Position numbers and translations under genes: made by a program | Part shown: positions 1-9,396 of the stretch, piece by piece | Numbering within the stretch: the stretch's first letter is position 1 | How the letters are laid out: each line of letters opens with the position of its first letter | From: Corynebacterium camporealensis | Lineage (GTDB): Bacteria > Actinomycetota > Actinomycetes > Mycobacteriales > Mycobacteriaceae | NCBI RefSeq assembly: GCF_000980815.1 | Contig: NZ_CP011311.1 | Span: 2,194,773 to 2,258,772, forward strand | Length of the DNA: 64,000 nt | Reading direction: 5' to 3' | Notes under the pieces: model-generated | The model's input: only the letters and a program-made list of their open reading frames with translations | What the model was told of the DNA's origin: nothing | The model's database searches: none

Positions 1-130
1 ACTCACGAATAAAACGCTCAGAGACCTGAGCCATTTCAGCAACTTCCGCCTGAGTTAGGCGCATTGCTTTCCGTCGGTCACGTGCCTGCGCTCCAATGTG
101 CAAGTAGTTGGATGCTCCGCGCCTACCCAT
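1..130 (-). CDS. XRE/HipB-like helix-turn-helix repressor, N-terminal part
   Basis: Only the first 43 codons lie in the window; the gene runs off the left edge. The visible residues include a stretch LTQAEVAEMAQVSERFIRE, which matches the first helices of an XRE (Cro/C1-type) helix-turn-helix, close to HipB-like antitoxin repressors. The ATG at 130 is preceded by GAGGAGG (137-143) at 6 nt, an ideal ribosome binding site. Two matched inverted repeats lie just upstream, one over the likely -10, which is what an autorepressor needs. A toxin partner would be expected downstream, outside the window; this is inference. It could equally be a lone regulator. Confidence 0.75.
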   Translation of the reverse strand, partial: MGRRGASNYLHIGAQARDRRKAMRLTQAEVAEMAQVSERFIRE

Positions 131-143
131 CAACTACCTCCTC

Positions 144-169
144 AAAACCGGCATACTTCTGCCGATTTT
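144..169. promoter_or_regulatory. Operator 1 of the XRE gene, inverted repeat
   Basis: AAAACCGGCA and TGCCGATTTT form 10-bp arms around a 6-bp spacer with one mismatch. On the minus strand a -10-like TAAAAT (170-165) overlaps the right arm, so a bound repressor would block transcription of the XRE gene. The geometry (9-10 bp arms, N6) is identical to the second repeat at 206-229. Confidence 0.6.
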
Positions 170-205
170 AAGCAAAAATGCCCTCCTTCCGCGCTTAAAA
201 GCGCT

Positions 206-229
206 AAACCAGCAATATTTTGCCGGTTT
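206..229. promoter_or_regulatory. Operator 2 of the XRE gene, inverted repeat
   Basis: AAACCAGCA-N6-TGCCGGTTT, one mismatch between arms, sharing the consensus AAACCGGCA-N6-TGCCGGTTT with the repeat at 144-169. Between them lies a third palindrome, GCGCTT-AA-AAGCGC (191-204). This region would be upstream of the minus-strand promoter of the XRE gene. Confidence 0.55.
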
Positions 230-237
230 TCGACCAC

Positions 238-266
238 AAAAAGAGCACACGGGATGCGTGTACTCT
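238..266 (-). terminator. Rho-independent terminator after the SDR gene
   Basis: Read on the minus strand, a 10-bp stem (AGAGTACACG pairing with CGTGTGCTCT, one G-U pair) with a 5-nt loop is followed by TTTTT. It starts 17 nt past the stop codon of the short-chain dehydrogenase and separates that gene from the XRE promoter. Confidence 0.8.
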
Positions 267-282
267 CTATATGGGTTGGATC

Positions 283-1143
283 TTAGTTCTTGTTGTAGGG
301 TACGAATTCCTTCATGCGGTCCATGTAGCTGCGCAGTTTGCGAGCGGGTACTGCCTTGGGCCAGTCGTGCGCGCGGAACCAGGCGTCAGTGCCGCCATCG
401 AGGGTGACCACGGAGCCGCAGAGGAAGTCAGCGGAATCCTGGAGCATGAAGTAAATCCAGGCGCCGACGTCTTTTGGATCGCCGTAGCCGCCGGTAGGAA
501 CCGGGAAGTTCTCGACTGCCGCGGCTTCCTTTTCGCTGGAGAGCTGCTTTTCCAACAGCGGGGTCAGTATGGCGCCCGGCGCAATAACGTTGAGGCGGAT
601 ACCTTCGCCGGCCCACTCGCGCTTCACAGCGTTATCGCGTGCCCAGCGGGTGGCGGCAATCTTAGATGCGCCATAAGCCATGGTGGTGGCGCGGTCGCCA
701 AAGACACCAACCGCCTTAACGGCGACATCGGTCTTGCCCTTCAACAGTGCGTTGACGGCAAAGCCCGGGACCAGCGGCATGGTGGTCGTGGAGTTCGAGC
801 CGACCAGAACGGCCTTGGCGTTGCCGTTCTTAGCTAGCGCAGGACGCAGCTCTTCGAGCATCTTGACTGCGCCGTAGTAGTTGACCTGCAGGATGAGCTC
901 GACGTTTTCCTTGCCCGGGATTGGACCCACGCCGGCGGCAATGACGGCGCCGTCCAAGTTGCCATCGGCAAGCTCTAGCACCTCGCGTGCGGCACGCTGG
1001 CGGCTGACATCCTTGGACAGGTCAGCAATAACGTCACCTTCCTTAAGGTCAACGCCGATAACAGTGTGGCCTTCTTCGCGCAGCTTCGCTGCGGCGGCGC
1101 CACCCATACCGGATGCTGCGCCAGTAACTACATAAGTCCCCAT
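283..1143 (-). CDS. Short-chain dehydrogenase/reductase (SDR)
   Basis: Classical SDR of 286 aa, a cytoplasmic NAD(P)-dependent oxidoreductase; the substrate cannot be told. The nucleotide-binding glycine motif TGAASGMG is at residues 7-14, the catalytic Ser in NSTTT is near 118, and the YGASK pair gives Tyr157 and Lys161. A C-terminal LDGGTDAW stretch matches the usual SDR end. The reading frame stays open for 79 codons upstream, but the ATG at 1143 directly precedes the nucleotide-binding strand and follows AAGGAGTAGG, so the longer start is rejected. The insert between Ser and Tyr is longer than in typical 250-aa members, as in 3-alpha-hydroxysteroid-dehydrogenase-like SDRs. It is probably monocistronic. 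Confidence 0.85.
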   Translation of the reverse strand: MGTYVVTGAASGMGGAAAAKLREEGHTVIGVDLKEGDVIADLSKDVSRQRAAREVLELADGNLDGAVIAAGVGPIPGKENVELILQVNYYGAVKMLEELRPALAKNGNAKAVLVGSNSTTTMPLVPGFAVNALLKGKTDVAVKAVGVFGDRATTMAYGASKIAATRWARDNAVKREWAGEGIRLNVIAPGAILTPLLEKQLSSEKEAAAVENFPVPTGGYGDPKDVGAWIYFMLQDSADFLCGSVVTLDGGTDAWFRAHDWPKAVPARKLRSYMDRMKEFVPYNKN

Positions 1144-1234
1144 ACCTACTCCTTTATAGATATAACTATTACAAAGCGCCCATCCTACGGAAACATGCGT
1201 ATCGGTGCGCTGTGATGTTGCTCTACACAGACAA

Positions 1235-1278
1235 CTCCCCGCTGCCAGGACGCGTGTACGTATCCCAGCAACGGGGAG
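1235..1278. other. Stem-loop between hspR and the SDR gene
   Basis: CTCCCCG (1235-1241) pairs with CGGGGAG (1272-1278), with an inner CTG/CAG extension. There is no T-tract on either side, so it is at best a weak terminator or processing site after hspR. The remaining intergenic sequence holds AT-rich DNA just upstream of the SDR start that may be its promoter. Confidence 0.35.
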
Positions 1279-1297
1279 AGTGAAAGTGTTTGAGCGG

Positions 1298-1717
1298 TTA
1301 CTTGTCGTTCGCGCGACGGCTGCGTCGGCGATCCCACATGACCACAGCACTCGAACGCGGGACGTGGACGAGTTCGCCACCGCGGTTGCGGCGCATACCA
1401 GATTCTTGGCGCAGTTGGCGTACTTCTTCGGCTAAGGCGTCGCGTTCGGCTTCGAGTCGATCGCGTTCTTCAGTGAGTTCGATAATCGACTTGATGCCAG
1501 CGAGATTGACGCCTTCTTCCTGCGACAGGGTTTGAATCTTCCGGAGCAATTCAATGTCGCGGTCGGAATAACGACGCCCGCCGCCCCGGGTACGAGCCGG
1601 GGAGACTAGCCCCATGCGGTCATAAGTGCGCAGGGTCTGTGCGTGCATGCCGGATAGTTCAGCGGCCACGGAGATGACATAGACCGCTCCTACTTCAGCA
1701 GGATTGTCTTTACTCAT
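1298..1717 (-). CDS. hspR: Heat-shock repressor HspR (MerR family)
   Basis: HspR binds HAIR operators and represses the dnaK locus, with DnaK acting as co-repressor in other actinobacteria. The 139-aa protein has a MerR winged-helix domain at about residues 13-80 (VAELSGMHAQTLRTYDRMGLVSP then RYSDRDIELLRKIQ), followed by a coiled coil rich in Glu and Arg (about 80-110) and a basic tail. The ATG lies 9 nt after the dnaJ stop, with AGGAGGAG as ribosome binding site overlapping the dnaJ terminator codon, so the two are translationally linked. Position as last gene of dnaK-grpE-dnaJ-hspR fits the actinobacterial pattern. Confidence 0.93.
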   Translation of the reverse strand: MSKDNPAEVGAVYVISVAAELSGMHAQTLRTYDRMGLVSPARTRGGGRRYSDRDIELLRKIQTLSQEEGVNLAGIKSIIELTEERDRLEAERDALAEEVRQLRQESGMRRNRGGELVHVPRSSAVVMWDRRRSRRANDK

Positions 1718-1726
1718 CTCTCCTCC

Positions 1727-2920
1727 TTAAGGTTGTCCGGCCCAGCCGCTACGCGGGTTGAAACCGGAGTCCTTCTCCGCCTGTGCGTAGCTACGCAGGG
1801 CACTTGACGCCGCGGCATCCAGGTGCTGTGGCACGGTCACCTGCACCGAGACCATCAGATCGCCAGACTTGCCACCACGCTTTGCGATGCCCCGTCCACG
1901 CACCCTGAGAGTCCGTCCATCCGGAGTGCCAGCGGGAATCTTGACGCGCACCGGCGCATCGAGGGTCGGCACCGTGATGGTGTCGCCTAAGGTGAGCTCC
2001 GCAAAGGAGACAGGCACGGTGATGTGCAGGTCATCGCCTTCGCGTTCAAAGACCGGGTCCGGCTTCACCTTGACGGCGACAAAGAGGTCGCCGGCTGGGG
2101 TGCCATTCGGACCCGCTTCGCCTTGGCCGGCCAGGCGCACCTTTTGGCCATCGATCACACCGGCCGGGATGCGGACGGTGATCTGACGGGTGCGGTGCAC
2201 AGTACCGGTGCCGCTGCACTCACCACAAGGGTCGGTGATGCGGCTGCCGGTGCCATCGCAGTCCTTGCACGGTGCGGAAAACCCGAAGGCGCCGCGGTTT
2301 TCTGAAGTGTAGCCACTGCCATTGCAGGTACCGCAGGTCGCGGTCTTGCCGGACTTAGAGCCGGAACCGTGGCAGGTGGTACACGGGGCATCGCCAGTCA
2401 GCTGCAGCGGAATGGTGGTACCGCGTGCTGCTTCTCGGAAGTCGAGGGTTATTTCTGTTTCGACGTCGGCCCCCCGCGACGGCCGAGCTGAGTGGCCAGC
2501 ACTACCGCCGCGGTTGAAAACGCCACCGAAGATATCCCCAAAACCGCCGCCTTGAGACGATCCTCCAGAGGATCGTCCGAAGAAGTCGGAGAAGTCCGAG
2601 AAGTCCGACGCAGCCGATCCCGAAGACGTTCGAAACCCGCCGCGAAATCCGGCGCCTCCCATCCGGCCAAAGCCGCCGCTGCGTGCCATTGCCCTAAATT
2701 GGTCGTACTCTTTACGCTCATCCGGGTCGGATAGAACGTCATAAGCTTCGGCCACGCGCTTGAAGCGCTCTACTGCCTCCGGATTGTCCGGGTTGGCATC
2801 CGGGTGGTTTTCCCGGGCGAGCTTACGATAAGACTTCTTAATCTCGTCTTGGCTGGCGGACGAGGAAACCCCCAGCTCCGCGTAATAATCTTTTTCTGCC
2901 CATTCGGGTTTAGCGCTCAC
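1727..2920 (-). CDS. dnaJ: Chaperone DnaJ (Hsp40)
   Basis: Co-chaperone that delivers substrates to DnaK and stimulates its ATPase. It has 397 aa: J domain at about 10-75 with HPD at 39-41, a Gly/Phe-rich linker (about 85-160), four CxxCxGxG-type zinc repeats ([32 protein letters not shown]) and the two beta-rich C-terminal substrate domains. The GTG start is preceded by AAAGGAGG. It is separated from grpE by 154 nt containing a terminator, so it probably has its own promoter as well as read-through from dnaK. It is cotranscribed with hspR. Confidence 0.95.
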   Translation of the reverse strand: MSAKPEWAEKDYYAELGVSSSASQDEIKKSYRKLARENHPDANPDNPEAVERFKRVAEAYDVLSDPDERKEYDQFRAMARSGGFGRMGGAGFRGGFRTSSGSAASDFSDFSDFFGRSSGGSSQGGGFGDIFGGVFNRGGSAGHSARPSRGADVETEITLDFREAARGTTIPLQLTGDAPCTTCHGSGSKSGKTATCGTCNGSGYTSENRGAFGFSAPCKDCDGTGSRITDPCGECSGTGTVHRTRQITVRIPAGVIDGQKVRLAGQGEAGPNGTPAGDLFVAVKVKPDPVFEREGDDLHITVPVSFAELTLGDTITVPTLDAPVRVKIPAGTPDGRTLRVRGRGIAKRGGKSGDLMVSVQVTVPQHLDAAASSALRSYAQAEKDSGFNPRSGWAGQP

Positions 2921-2961
2921 TGGGCATCCCCTCCTTTCTGAGAGTGTTCGTGGTGTATTCG

Positions 2962-2967
2962 ATTCTA
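2962..2967 (-). promoter_or_regulatory. Candidate -10 element of a dnaJ-hspR promoter
   Basis: The minus strand reads TAGAAT here, 42 nt upstream of the dnaJ start and downstream of the grpE terminator. No good -35 hexamer is visible (AGTTAT at 18 nt). The call rests on the -10 match and on the need for a promoter after the terminator. Confidence 0.35.
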
Positions 2968-3027
2968 ATGTTCATAATTCACTTCATAACTAACTAAGCA
3001 TTTTAAGGGGAATAAGGGAATAGGGGA

Positions 3028-3066
3028 ATAAAAGCGGCGCTGGGCCACAGGAGCCCGAGCGCCGCT
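3028..3066 (-). terminator. Terminator between grpE and dnaJ
   Basis: On the minus strand AGCGGCGCT pairs perfectly with AGCGCCGCT, extended by GGGC/GCCC, and is followed by TTTTATT. It begins 9 nt after the grpE stop. It should end or reduce dnaK-grpE transcripts before dnaJ-hspR. Confidence 0.8.
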
Positions 3067-3074
3067 AGAAGTGA

Positions 3075-3760
3075 TTAATCCGCCTGCTCTTCAGAAGGGT
3101 CAGCGATGATAACCATCGCGTTGCGGACCAGCTTGTCGCCTACGCGGTAGCCGCGTCGCAACACGGTGCCCACGACCTTCTCGTCGCCAGAGGACAAGTC
3201 TTGGACTGCCTCGTGGATTTCCGGGTCGAAGGTATCGCCTTCATCGCCGAAGCCTTCCAGCTGCTCTGCCTCCATGGCGTTGCGCAGCTTATCGCCAAAG
3301 GACTTGAGCGGACCTTCATCTAAGTCGCCGTGCTGGCGGGCCAGTTCCAGATCGTCCAAGATAGGCAGAAACTTGGACAGCACCTGCGCCTTGGCGGTCT
3401 GAATAACTGCCTGACGCTCGCGCTCGGTGCGACGGCGATAGTTGGTGTATTCCGCATTCAGACGCTGGAGGTCTTCAGTGCGTTCTGCCAACTGCGCCTC
3501 GATGTCCTCTACCCCGCCGGCGGCCTCCGGGTCCGGGTCGCCGGGCTCTGCGGCGGTCTCCGGGTCGACATCTGCGAGGGCGGCGTCTAAGTCAGCGTCC
3601 AGAGTCGGATCCAGCTCGGCTTCCTCGGCGGCGTCGGCCTGCGCATCCTGGCGGGCTTCAGCTGCCTCGGCAGCCTCCTCGGCGGCGTCGGCCGAGGTTG
3701 CCTCCGGGTCAGTCTGTGCCGGGTCACCTGGGTTGTCGGGCATATCCTGATTCTGGCTCA

Positions 3761-3761
<1 letters not shown>
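3075..3761 (-). CDS. grpE: Nucleotide exchange factor GrpE
   Basis: GrpE releases ADP from DnaK. The 228-aa protein has a long acidic, Ala/Glu-rich N-terminal extension (about residues 1-88), then the GrpE coiled coil ([20 protein letters not shown]) and the C-terminal beta domain ending in the characteristic [21 protein letters not shown] stretch. Its ATG shares one base with the dnaK stop (TAATG), so translation is coupled. The family core is about 180-200 aa; the excess lies in the acidic extension, which is typical of actinobacteria. Confidence 0.95.
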
Positions 3762-5620
<1,859 letters not shown>

Positions 5621-5655
5621 GATGAATTCTCCTTCTACGTTGGAATTATTAATAA

Positions 5656-5676
5656 GTTGACTGTCTGCGACTCAAC
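5656..5676. promoter_or_regulatory. HAIR-like HspR site, promoter-distal copy 1
   Basis: GTTGACT-N7-ACTCAAC, compared with the HAIR consensus CTTGAGT-N7-ACTCAAG: two mismatches in the left arm and one in the right, with exact N7 spacing. It lies in the dnaK leader, 36 bp from the start codon. Confidence 0.6.
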
Positions 5677-5730
5677 TTCCGTCGAGCGCGAGTGCCACTC
5701 TAACAGATCCTCGCAAGCCTGTGCATCAAA

Positions 5731-5751
5731 CCTGAGTGCTGGTCACTCAAT
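5731..5751. promoter_or_regulatory. HAIR operator upstream of dnaK
   Basis: CCTGAGT-N7-ACTCAAT: one mismatch per arm to CTTGAGT-N7-ACTCAAG, with exact spacing. It is the best of the three HAIR-type sites and the likely main HspR operator of the dnaK operon. Confidence 0.78.
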
Positions 5752-5755
5752 CTCT

Positions 5756-5784
5756 ACAACGGCACTACTTCCAAAGTTGTTCCC
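5756..5784 (-). promoter_or_regulatory. Candidate SigH-type promoter of dnaK
   Basis: Read on the minus strand: GGGAAC (5784-5779), then CGTT after 17 nt (5761-5758). This resembles the actinobacterial SigH pattern GGAAYA-N16-20-YGTT. It overlaps the third HAIR-like site (GTTGTTC-N7-ACTCAAC, 5776-5796) and is adjacent to the best one, so repressor and sigma factor would compete. Confidence 0.45.
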
Positions 5785-5796
5785 GATCGACTCAAC
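5776..5796. promoter_or_regulatory. Degenerate HAIR-like site, copy 3
   Basis: GTTGTTC-N7-ACTCAAC: the right arm is a near-perfect HAIR half-site and the left arm is poor, but spacing is exact. An overlapping perfect 7-bp repeat AAAGTTG-N13-CAACTTT (5773-5799) is present. Confidence 0.4.
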
Positions 5797-5874
5797 TTTT
5801 TTAAAAATTCTTCCAACACTCCAGGTCAAGACGTAGAAAAATCTCGGGCCAACCGCCGAAAGCACCTCTGATTA

Positions 5875-5952
5875 ATGACATTTGTCATCTCCAAGTCATG
5901 ACGAACGGCTCTACCGAGATGACCGTCTACAGAGAAAAATTCGAGTCATGAC
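5875..5952. promoter_or_regulatory. Cluster of ATGAC/GTCAT palindromes before the exporter operon
   Basis: Three related palindromes precede or overlap the first gene: ATGACA-TT-TGTCAT (5875-5888, perfect), AGTCATGAC (5894-5902) and AGTCATGAC again (5944-5952, covering the ATG at 5948). A further half-site GATGAC is at 5918-5923. They are candidates for binding by the NarL-type regulator encoded in the same operon. No confident -35/-10 pair was found. Confidence 0.5.
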
Positions 5953-6844
5953 ACACGCAATCGAAGTAGACAACATCACTCGCACCTACGGGAGTTTCGC
6001 TGCCGTCGACAAGCTGAGCTTCAGCGTCGATTCCGGCGAGGTCTATGGCCTGCTTGGCACCAATGGCGCTGGCAAGACTTCCGCGCTAGAGATTCTGGAA
6101 GGACTAGCTGCTCCAACCGATGGCCAGGTGAAGATTCTCGACACCGATCCTTTAACTGCCCGTCCTCACATGGGAATCATGCTGCAGCAAGGTGGATTGC
6201 CCAGTGGCCTCACAGTTTTTGAAACCGTTCGGATGTGGGCAGGTACCTGCTCTCACCCACTCGACCCCGAAGACGTCATTGAACAGGTCGGCGTCTCCCA
6301 TCGCTCGGACGTCAAAGTAGGCGCCCTGTCTGGCGGTGAGCAACGACGCGTCGATCTCGCCTGTGCTCTCGTGGGCAACCCGCAGATTCTTTTCCTCGAT
6401 GAGCCCACCACGGGCTTGGATCCCGAATCCCGGCGCGGCGTGTGGGAGCTTCTCAAAGAACTGAAATCTCAGGGTGTGACCATGGTGCTGACCACGCACT
6501 ATCTGGAAGAGGCCGAATACCTCTGCGACCGCCTCTGCATCATGCACCAGGGACGAATTCACGTCGAAGGCAGCATCTCAGAAATCGTCGACTCTGCCTT
6601 TTCCGAAATCTCCTTTAGCGCTGAAGTCCCAGTTAGGGAGATTCCCGTCGGTCACGCTCAAGCCCAGGACGGGGCAATCACCATCGCCACCAAAGACCTA
6701 GCAGCCGATACCCGCACCGTACTCAATTGGGCGCACGACAAAGACATCCAGCTGGAAAACTTCAGTGCCCACGCAGCGTCGCTGGAACAGGTCTTTTTAT
6801 CCGTGGCATCGGAAAGTACAGCAACCTCGCCCGTCAACGCTTAA
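5948..6844 (+). CDS. ABC-2 exporter, ATP-binding protein
   Basis: Cytoplasmic ATPase subunit of 298 aa of a drug/lipid-type ABC-2 exporter. Walker A GTNGAGKT, signature LSGGEQ, Walker B LFLDEP and switch His in TTHYLEEAE are all present; the last third (about 215-298) is the accessory C-terminal domain common to this class. I chose ATG 5948 (MTHAIEVDN, directly before the first beta strand) over an in-frame TTG at 5882. There is no good Shine-Dalgarno sequence. It heads an operon with a permease, sensor kinase and response regulator, an arrangement like the linearmycin-resistance LnrJK-LMN and YvfRSTU systems, which sense and export membrane-active compounds. The substrate is unknown. Confidence 0.88.
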   Translation: MTHAIEVDNITRTYGSFAAVDKLSFSVDSGEVYGLLGTNGAGKTSALEILEGLAAPTDGQVKILDTDPLTARPHMGIMLQQGGLPSGLTVFETVRMWAGTCSHPLDPEDVIEQVGVSHRSDVKVGALSGGEQRRVDLACALVGNPQILFLDEPTTGLDPESRRGVWELLKELKSQGVTMVLTTHYLEEAEYLCDRLCIMHQGRIHVEGSISEIVDSAFSEISFSAEVPVREIPVGHAQAQDGAITIATKDLAADTRTVLNWAHDKDIQLENFSAHAASLEQVFLSVASESTATSPVNA

Positions 6845-6858
6845 GGAACCGATTCATC

Positions 6859-7662
6859 ATGACTTCCCTGCTAACCCCGAATTCTTCATCTACTCAGCCC
6901 TCCATTGCAGATGCTTTTCGACGCACCAGAGCATTAGCTCGAGCAGAATGGCTGCAATTCCTGCGCAATCCGACGCTGCTTTTTATGGCTTTCACCATGC
7001 CGGGCGCAACGGCCGGAATTACCTATTACATGTACGCAAGTGTCGGCAGTGATGCCCTCACGCGTACCGATATCGCCTCGATGTCCACGGAAGTGTTCTT
7101 CCTGGTTGGCTTCATATTCGTGCAGTACTACTCAGTGCTATCCATGGTCACCGCACGACGCGACGAGGGCGTGCTTAAACGTTTGCGCTCAGGCGAAGCA
7201 AGCGACAGGTCCATCCTCGCTGCCATCTGCGTTCCCGGCGCACTCATCCTGGCCGTTTCTGCTGTTCTTGTTCTCATCGTTTTCGGCATCCTCGGTGACG
7301 AAGCACCAGAGAACTTATGGGCCCTTGCCATCGGTCTCTGCTTTGGCATTGCCATTAGTGCCGCTGCTGCCCTCGTGACCTCGATTTACACCAAGACCGT
7401 GGAATCTGCACAGGTTACCTCGATGCCGGTAGTCGTAATCGGCATGGTTTCCCAGTCAGGCCTACTGGCATCAATGCCAGACAGTCTGCAACGCATCCTC
7501 GAGCTCAACCCCTTTGCCCTCATCGGCGAACTAGTCCAGGTTGGTTGGGGCGTTGCAGAGGATCCCGGCATCCTCCGGGTCCTTGGGTTAATCGTCCTCT
7601 GGCTCATCGTTTTGTCCTGGTGGGGTGTTAAAAAGCTGCGCTGGGATAGCCACCGCGGATAG
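6859..7662 (+). CDS. ABC-2 type exporter permease
   Basis: Membrane subunit of 267 aa with about six hydrophobic spans, typical of ABC-2 permeases: a cytoplasmic N-terminal helix (ALARAEWLQFLRNP), then spans near residues 37-55, 75-95, 118-140, 147-168, 180-200 and 237-257. The frame is open further upstream inside the ATPase gene, but ATG 6859 follows the ATPase stop by 14 nt with AAGGA ahead of it. It pairs with the ATPase at 5948-6844. Confidence 0.87.
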   Translation: MTSLLTPNSSSTQPSIADAFRRTRALARAEWLQFLRNPTLLFMAFTMPGATAGITYYMYASVGSDALTRTDIASMSTEVFFLVGFIFVQYYSVLSMVTARRDEGVLKRLRSGEASDRSILAAICVPGALILAVSAVLVLIVFGILGDEAPENLWALAIGLCFGIAISAAAALVTSIYTKTVESAQVTSMPVVVIGMVSQSGLLASMPDSLQRILELNPFALIGELVQVGWGVAEDPGILRVLGLIVLWLIVLSWWGVKKLRWDSHRG

Positions 7663-7674
7663 ATTCGAAACGAC

Positions 7675-8778
7675 ATGGAATTCGACAAGACCTCCGCCAA
7701 GTTCGCGCTCTGGAATCGCCTCGCTTTAGAAGGCACCGTCCTAGCGCTTACCTTCGCCTGCGTGGTGGACGTTTTCTCCAGCGGATCGCTACCTGCAGTC
7801 ATTGCTGGAATTGGACTCATCATCCTGGCGGCGTGTGGAATTGCAGCCATCGAAACAGACCCTCGCCTGCACCTTCACCCGCGCGCTTCTGCTATTCCCT
7901 GGAAGGACATCACGACGGGCATGGGACTTGTCATTGTGGTGTTGGCCTGGGCCACGATCGAAGGAGCAGACGCCGCTTTCCCCATCGTGATAAGCATCTG
8001 CATCGTCTGTCTTACAAGCCTCCATGCCCGCCCGTGGTCTATCTGGTTTGCTATCGCTCTCAGCATTGCCTGTGCAGTAATACTGTATCCCCTGGACCGA
8101 CAGTGGATGGGAGTACTCCCTGTGCTCTGTTATGCCACCACTGTGTATTCCCTCTGGTACATGGATTCCATCCGCGCTGCGGAACGTAAACGCCAATTGG
8201 AGTCGCTACTGCAAATTCAAAATGAGCGCCTCCGGTTCGCCCAACAACTCCACGACACGTTAGGTCAGCACCTTGCGGCAATGTCTGTGAAAGCGGAGCT
8301 AGCCAAAGCTCTCGTTACTCGCGGCGATGATCGTGCTGAACAAGTCCTTAGCGAGCTACAAGAGCTGACGAAAATCTCCATGGGACAGATGCGTGACGTG
8401 GTCGAGGGCTACCGCACAATCAATCTATCGACTGAGCTAGCCGGTGCTCGCGAACTACTCGAATCCGCTGGCATCACGGTCACGATCGAAGGCAACGCTA
8501 TCGAAGTACCTCAAGACAAACGTGAACTCACGGCCTGGTTCGTTCGCGAATCTGCCACGAACATTCTCAAACATTCCCAGGCCACCCACGCCACCATCGT
8601 CGTGAACAGCACCGAAGTCACCGTTTTCAACAACGGCGCGGTAGAAGCTCCCGGGCGCCTCGGTGGGCTCAATCCACTCCGCCAACGCGCCGAGGAAATG
8701 CAAGGACAACTCTCAGTCGACCACGCCGGTTCGACCTATACTGCTAGCTTGAGCTGGCCTAAGGAGGATCATGATTAG
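7675..8778 (+). CDS. DesK-type sensor histidine kinase
   Basis: Membrane sensor of 367 aa. Several N-terminal membrane segments (about residues 20-160) are followed by a HisKA_3 dimerisation domain with the phospho-acceptor His193 in QQLHDTLGQ, then a HATPase domain (ESATNILKHS as N-box, GRLGGLNPLRQRAEEM as glycine box). There is no large extracytoplasmic domain, so it probably senses a membrane signal, as intramembrane-sensing kinases linked to exporters do. Its stop overlaps the regulator start by 8 nt. Confidence 0.9.
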   Translation: MEFDKTSAKFALWNRLALEGTVLALTFACVVDVFSSGSLPAVIAGIGLIILAACGIAAIETDPRLHLHPRASAIPWKDITTGMGLVIVVLAWATIEGADAAFPIVISICIVCLTSLHARPWSIWFAIALSIACAVILYPLDRQWMGVLPVLCYATTVYSLWYMDSIRAAERKRQLESLLQIQNERLRFAQQLHDTLGQHLAAMSVKAELAKALVTRGDDRAEQVLSELQELTKISMGQMRDVVEGYRTINLSTELAGARELLESAGITVTIEGNAIEVPQDKRELTAWFVRESATNILKHSQATHATIVVNSTEVTVFNNGAVEAPGRLGGLNPLRQRAEEMQGQLSVDHAGSTYTASLSWPKEDHD

Positions 8779-9346
8779 CGTTGTCATCGTCGACGACGAA
8801 GCTTTAGTAGCTTCCTCCCTCGGTACGTTGCTGGATCTGGAAGACGACATCGACGTAAAAGCCGTCCTGGGCTCTGGCGAAGAGCTTCTCGATTGGGCTA
8901 AACAACACAGTGCTGATGTCATCGTCACCGATCTCCACCTGCAAGGCATCGATGGCATCGATGCCGCTGCACAAATCCCCGATGCCAAGACCGTCATCAT
9001 TACTTCCCACCCACGCCCGGCCGCACTGAAGCGGGCACTCGCGGCCAACATTCTGGGATTCCTGCCTAAGACGTCCACTGCAGAGCAGTTCGCCGCTGCC
9101 ATACGGTCTGTCCATTCCGGAAAGCGATTCCTCGACCCTGAAGTCGCAGCATCCGCCATTGCAGCCGGCGAGTCTCCGCTTACCGATGGCGAAACGCGCG
9201 TGCTCACAGAAGTCCCCAGCGCCAGCTCCATCGCTGATATTGCCGAGCGATGCTTCCTCGCCCCCGGCACCGTGCGCAACTACCTGTCTTCCGCCATGAG
9301 CAAGACCGGCGCCAACAACCGCCACGATGCGGTTACCCTCGAGTAG
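8771..9346 (+). CDS. NarL/FixJ response regulator, C-terminus cut by an IS element
   Basis: Partner of the DesK-type kinase, 191 aa. The receiver domain shows acidic pair Asp8-Asp9, phospho-acceptor Asp54 in VTDLHL, Ser79 and Lys100. The LuxR-type helix-turn-helix is at about 140-190 (SIADIAERCFLAPGTVRNYLSSAMSKTGANN). The protein stops after HDAVTLE, exactly at the left end of the IS3 element, so the last 10 or so residues of the family (typically an xxxGWI/L end) are missing. DNA binding may be impaired, although the recognition helix is intact. Confidence 0.85.
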   Translation: MISVVIVDDEALVASSLGTLLDLEDDIDVKAVLGSGEELLDWAKQHSADVIVTDLHLQGIDGIDAAAQIPDAKTVIITSHPRPAALKRALAANILGFLPKTSTAEQFAAAIRSVHSGKRFLDPEVAASAIAAGESPLTDGETRVLTEVPSASSIADIAERCFLAPGTVRNYLSSAMSKTGANNRHDAVTLE

Positions 9347-9396
9347 TGGACACCCGATTAGGACGGATACTGTGTCCGTCAGAGAGGATGTTCATT

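Noticed and set aside
283..1380. 365-aa version of the SDR protein
   Set aside because: The extra N-terminus overlaps the hspR 3' end antisense-like composition; ATG 1143 has a strong ribosome binding site and sits right at the Rossmann start.
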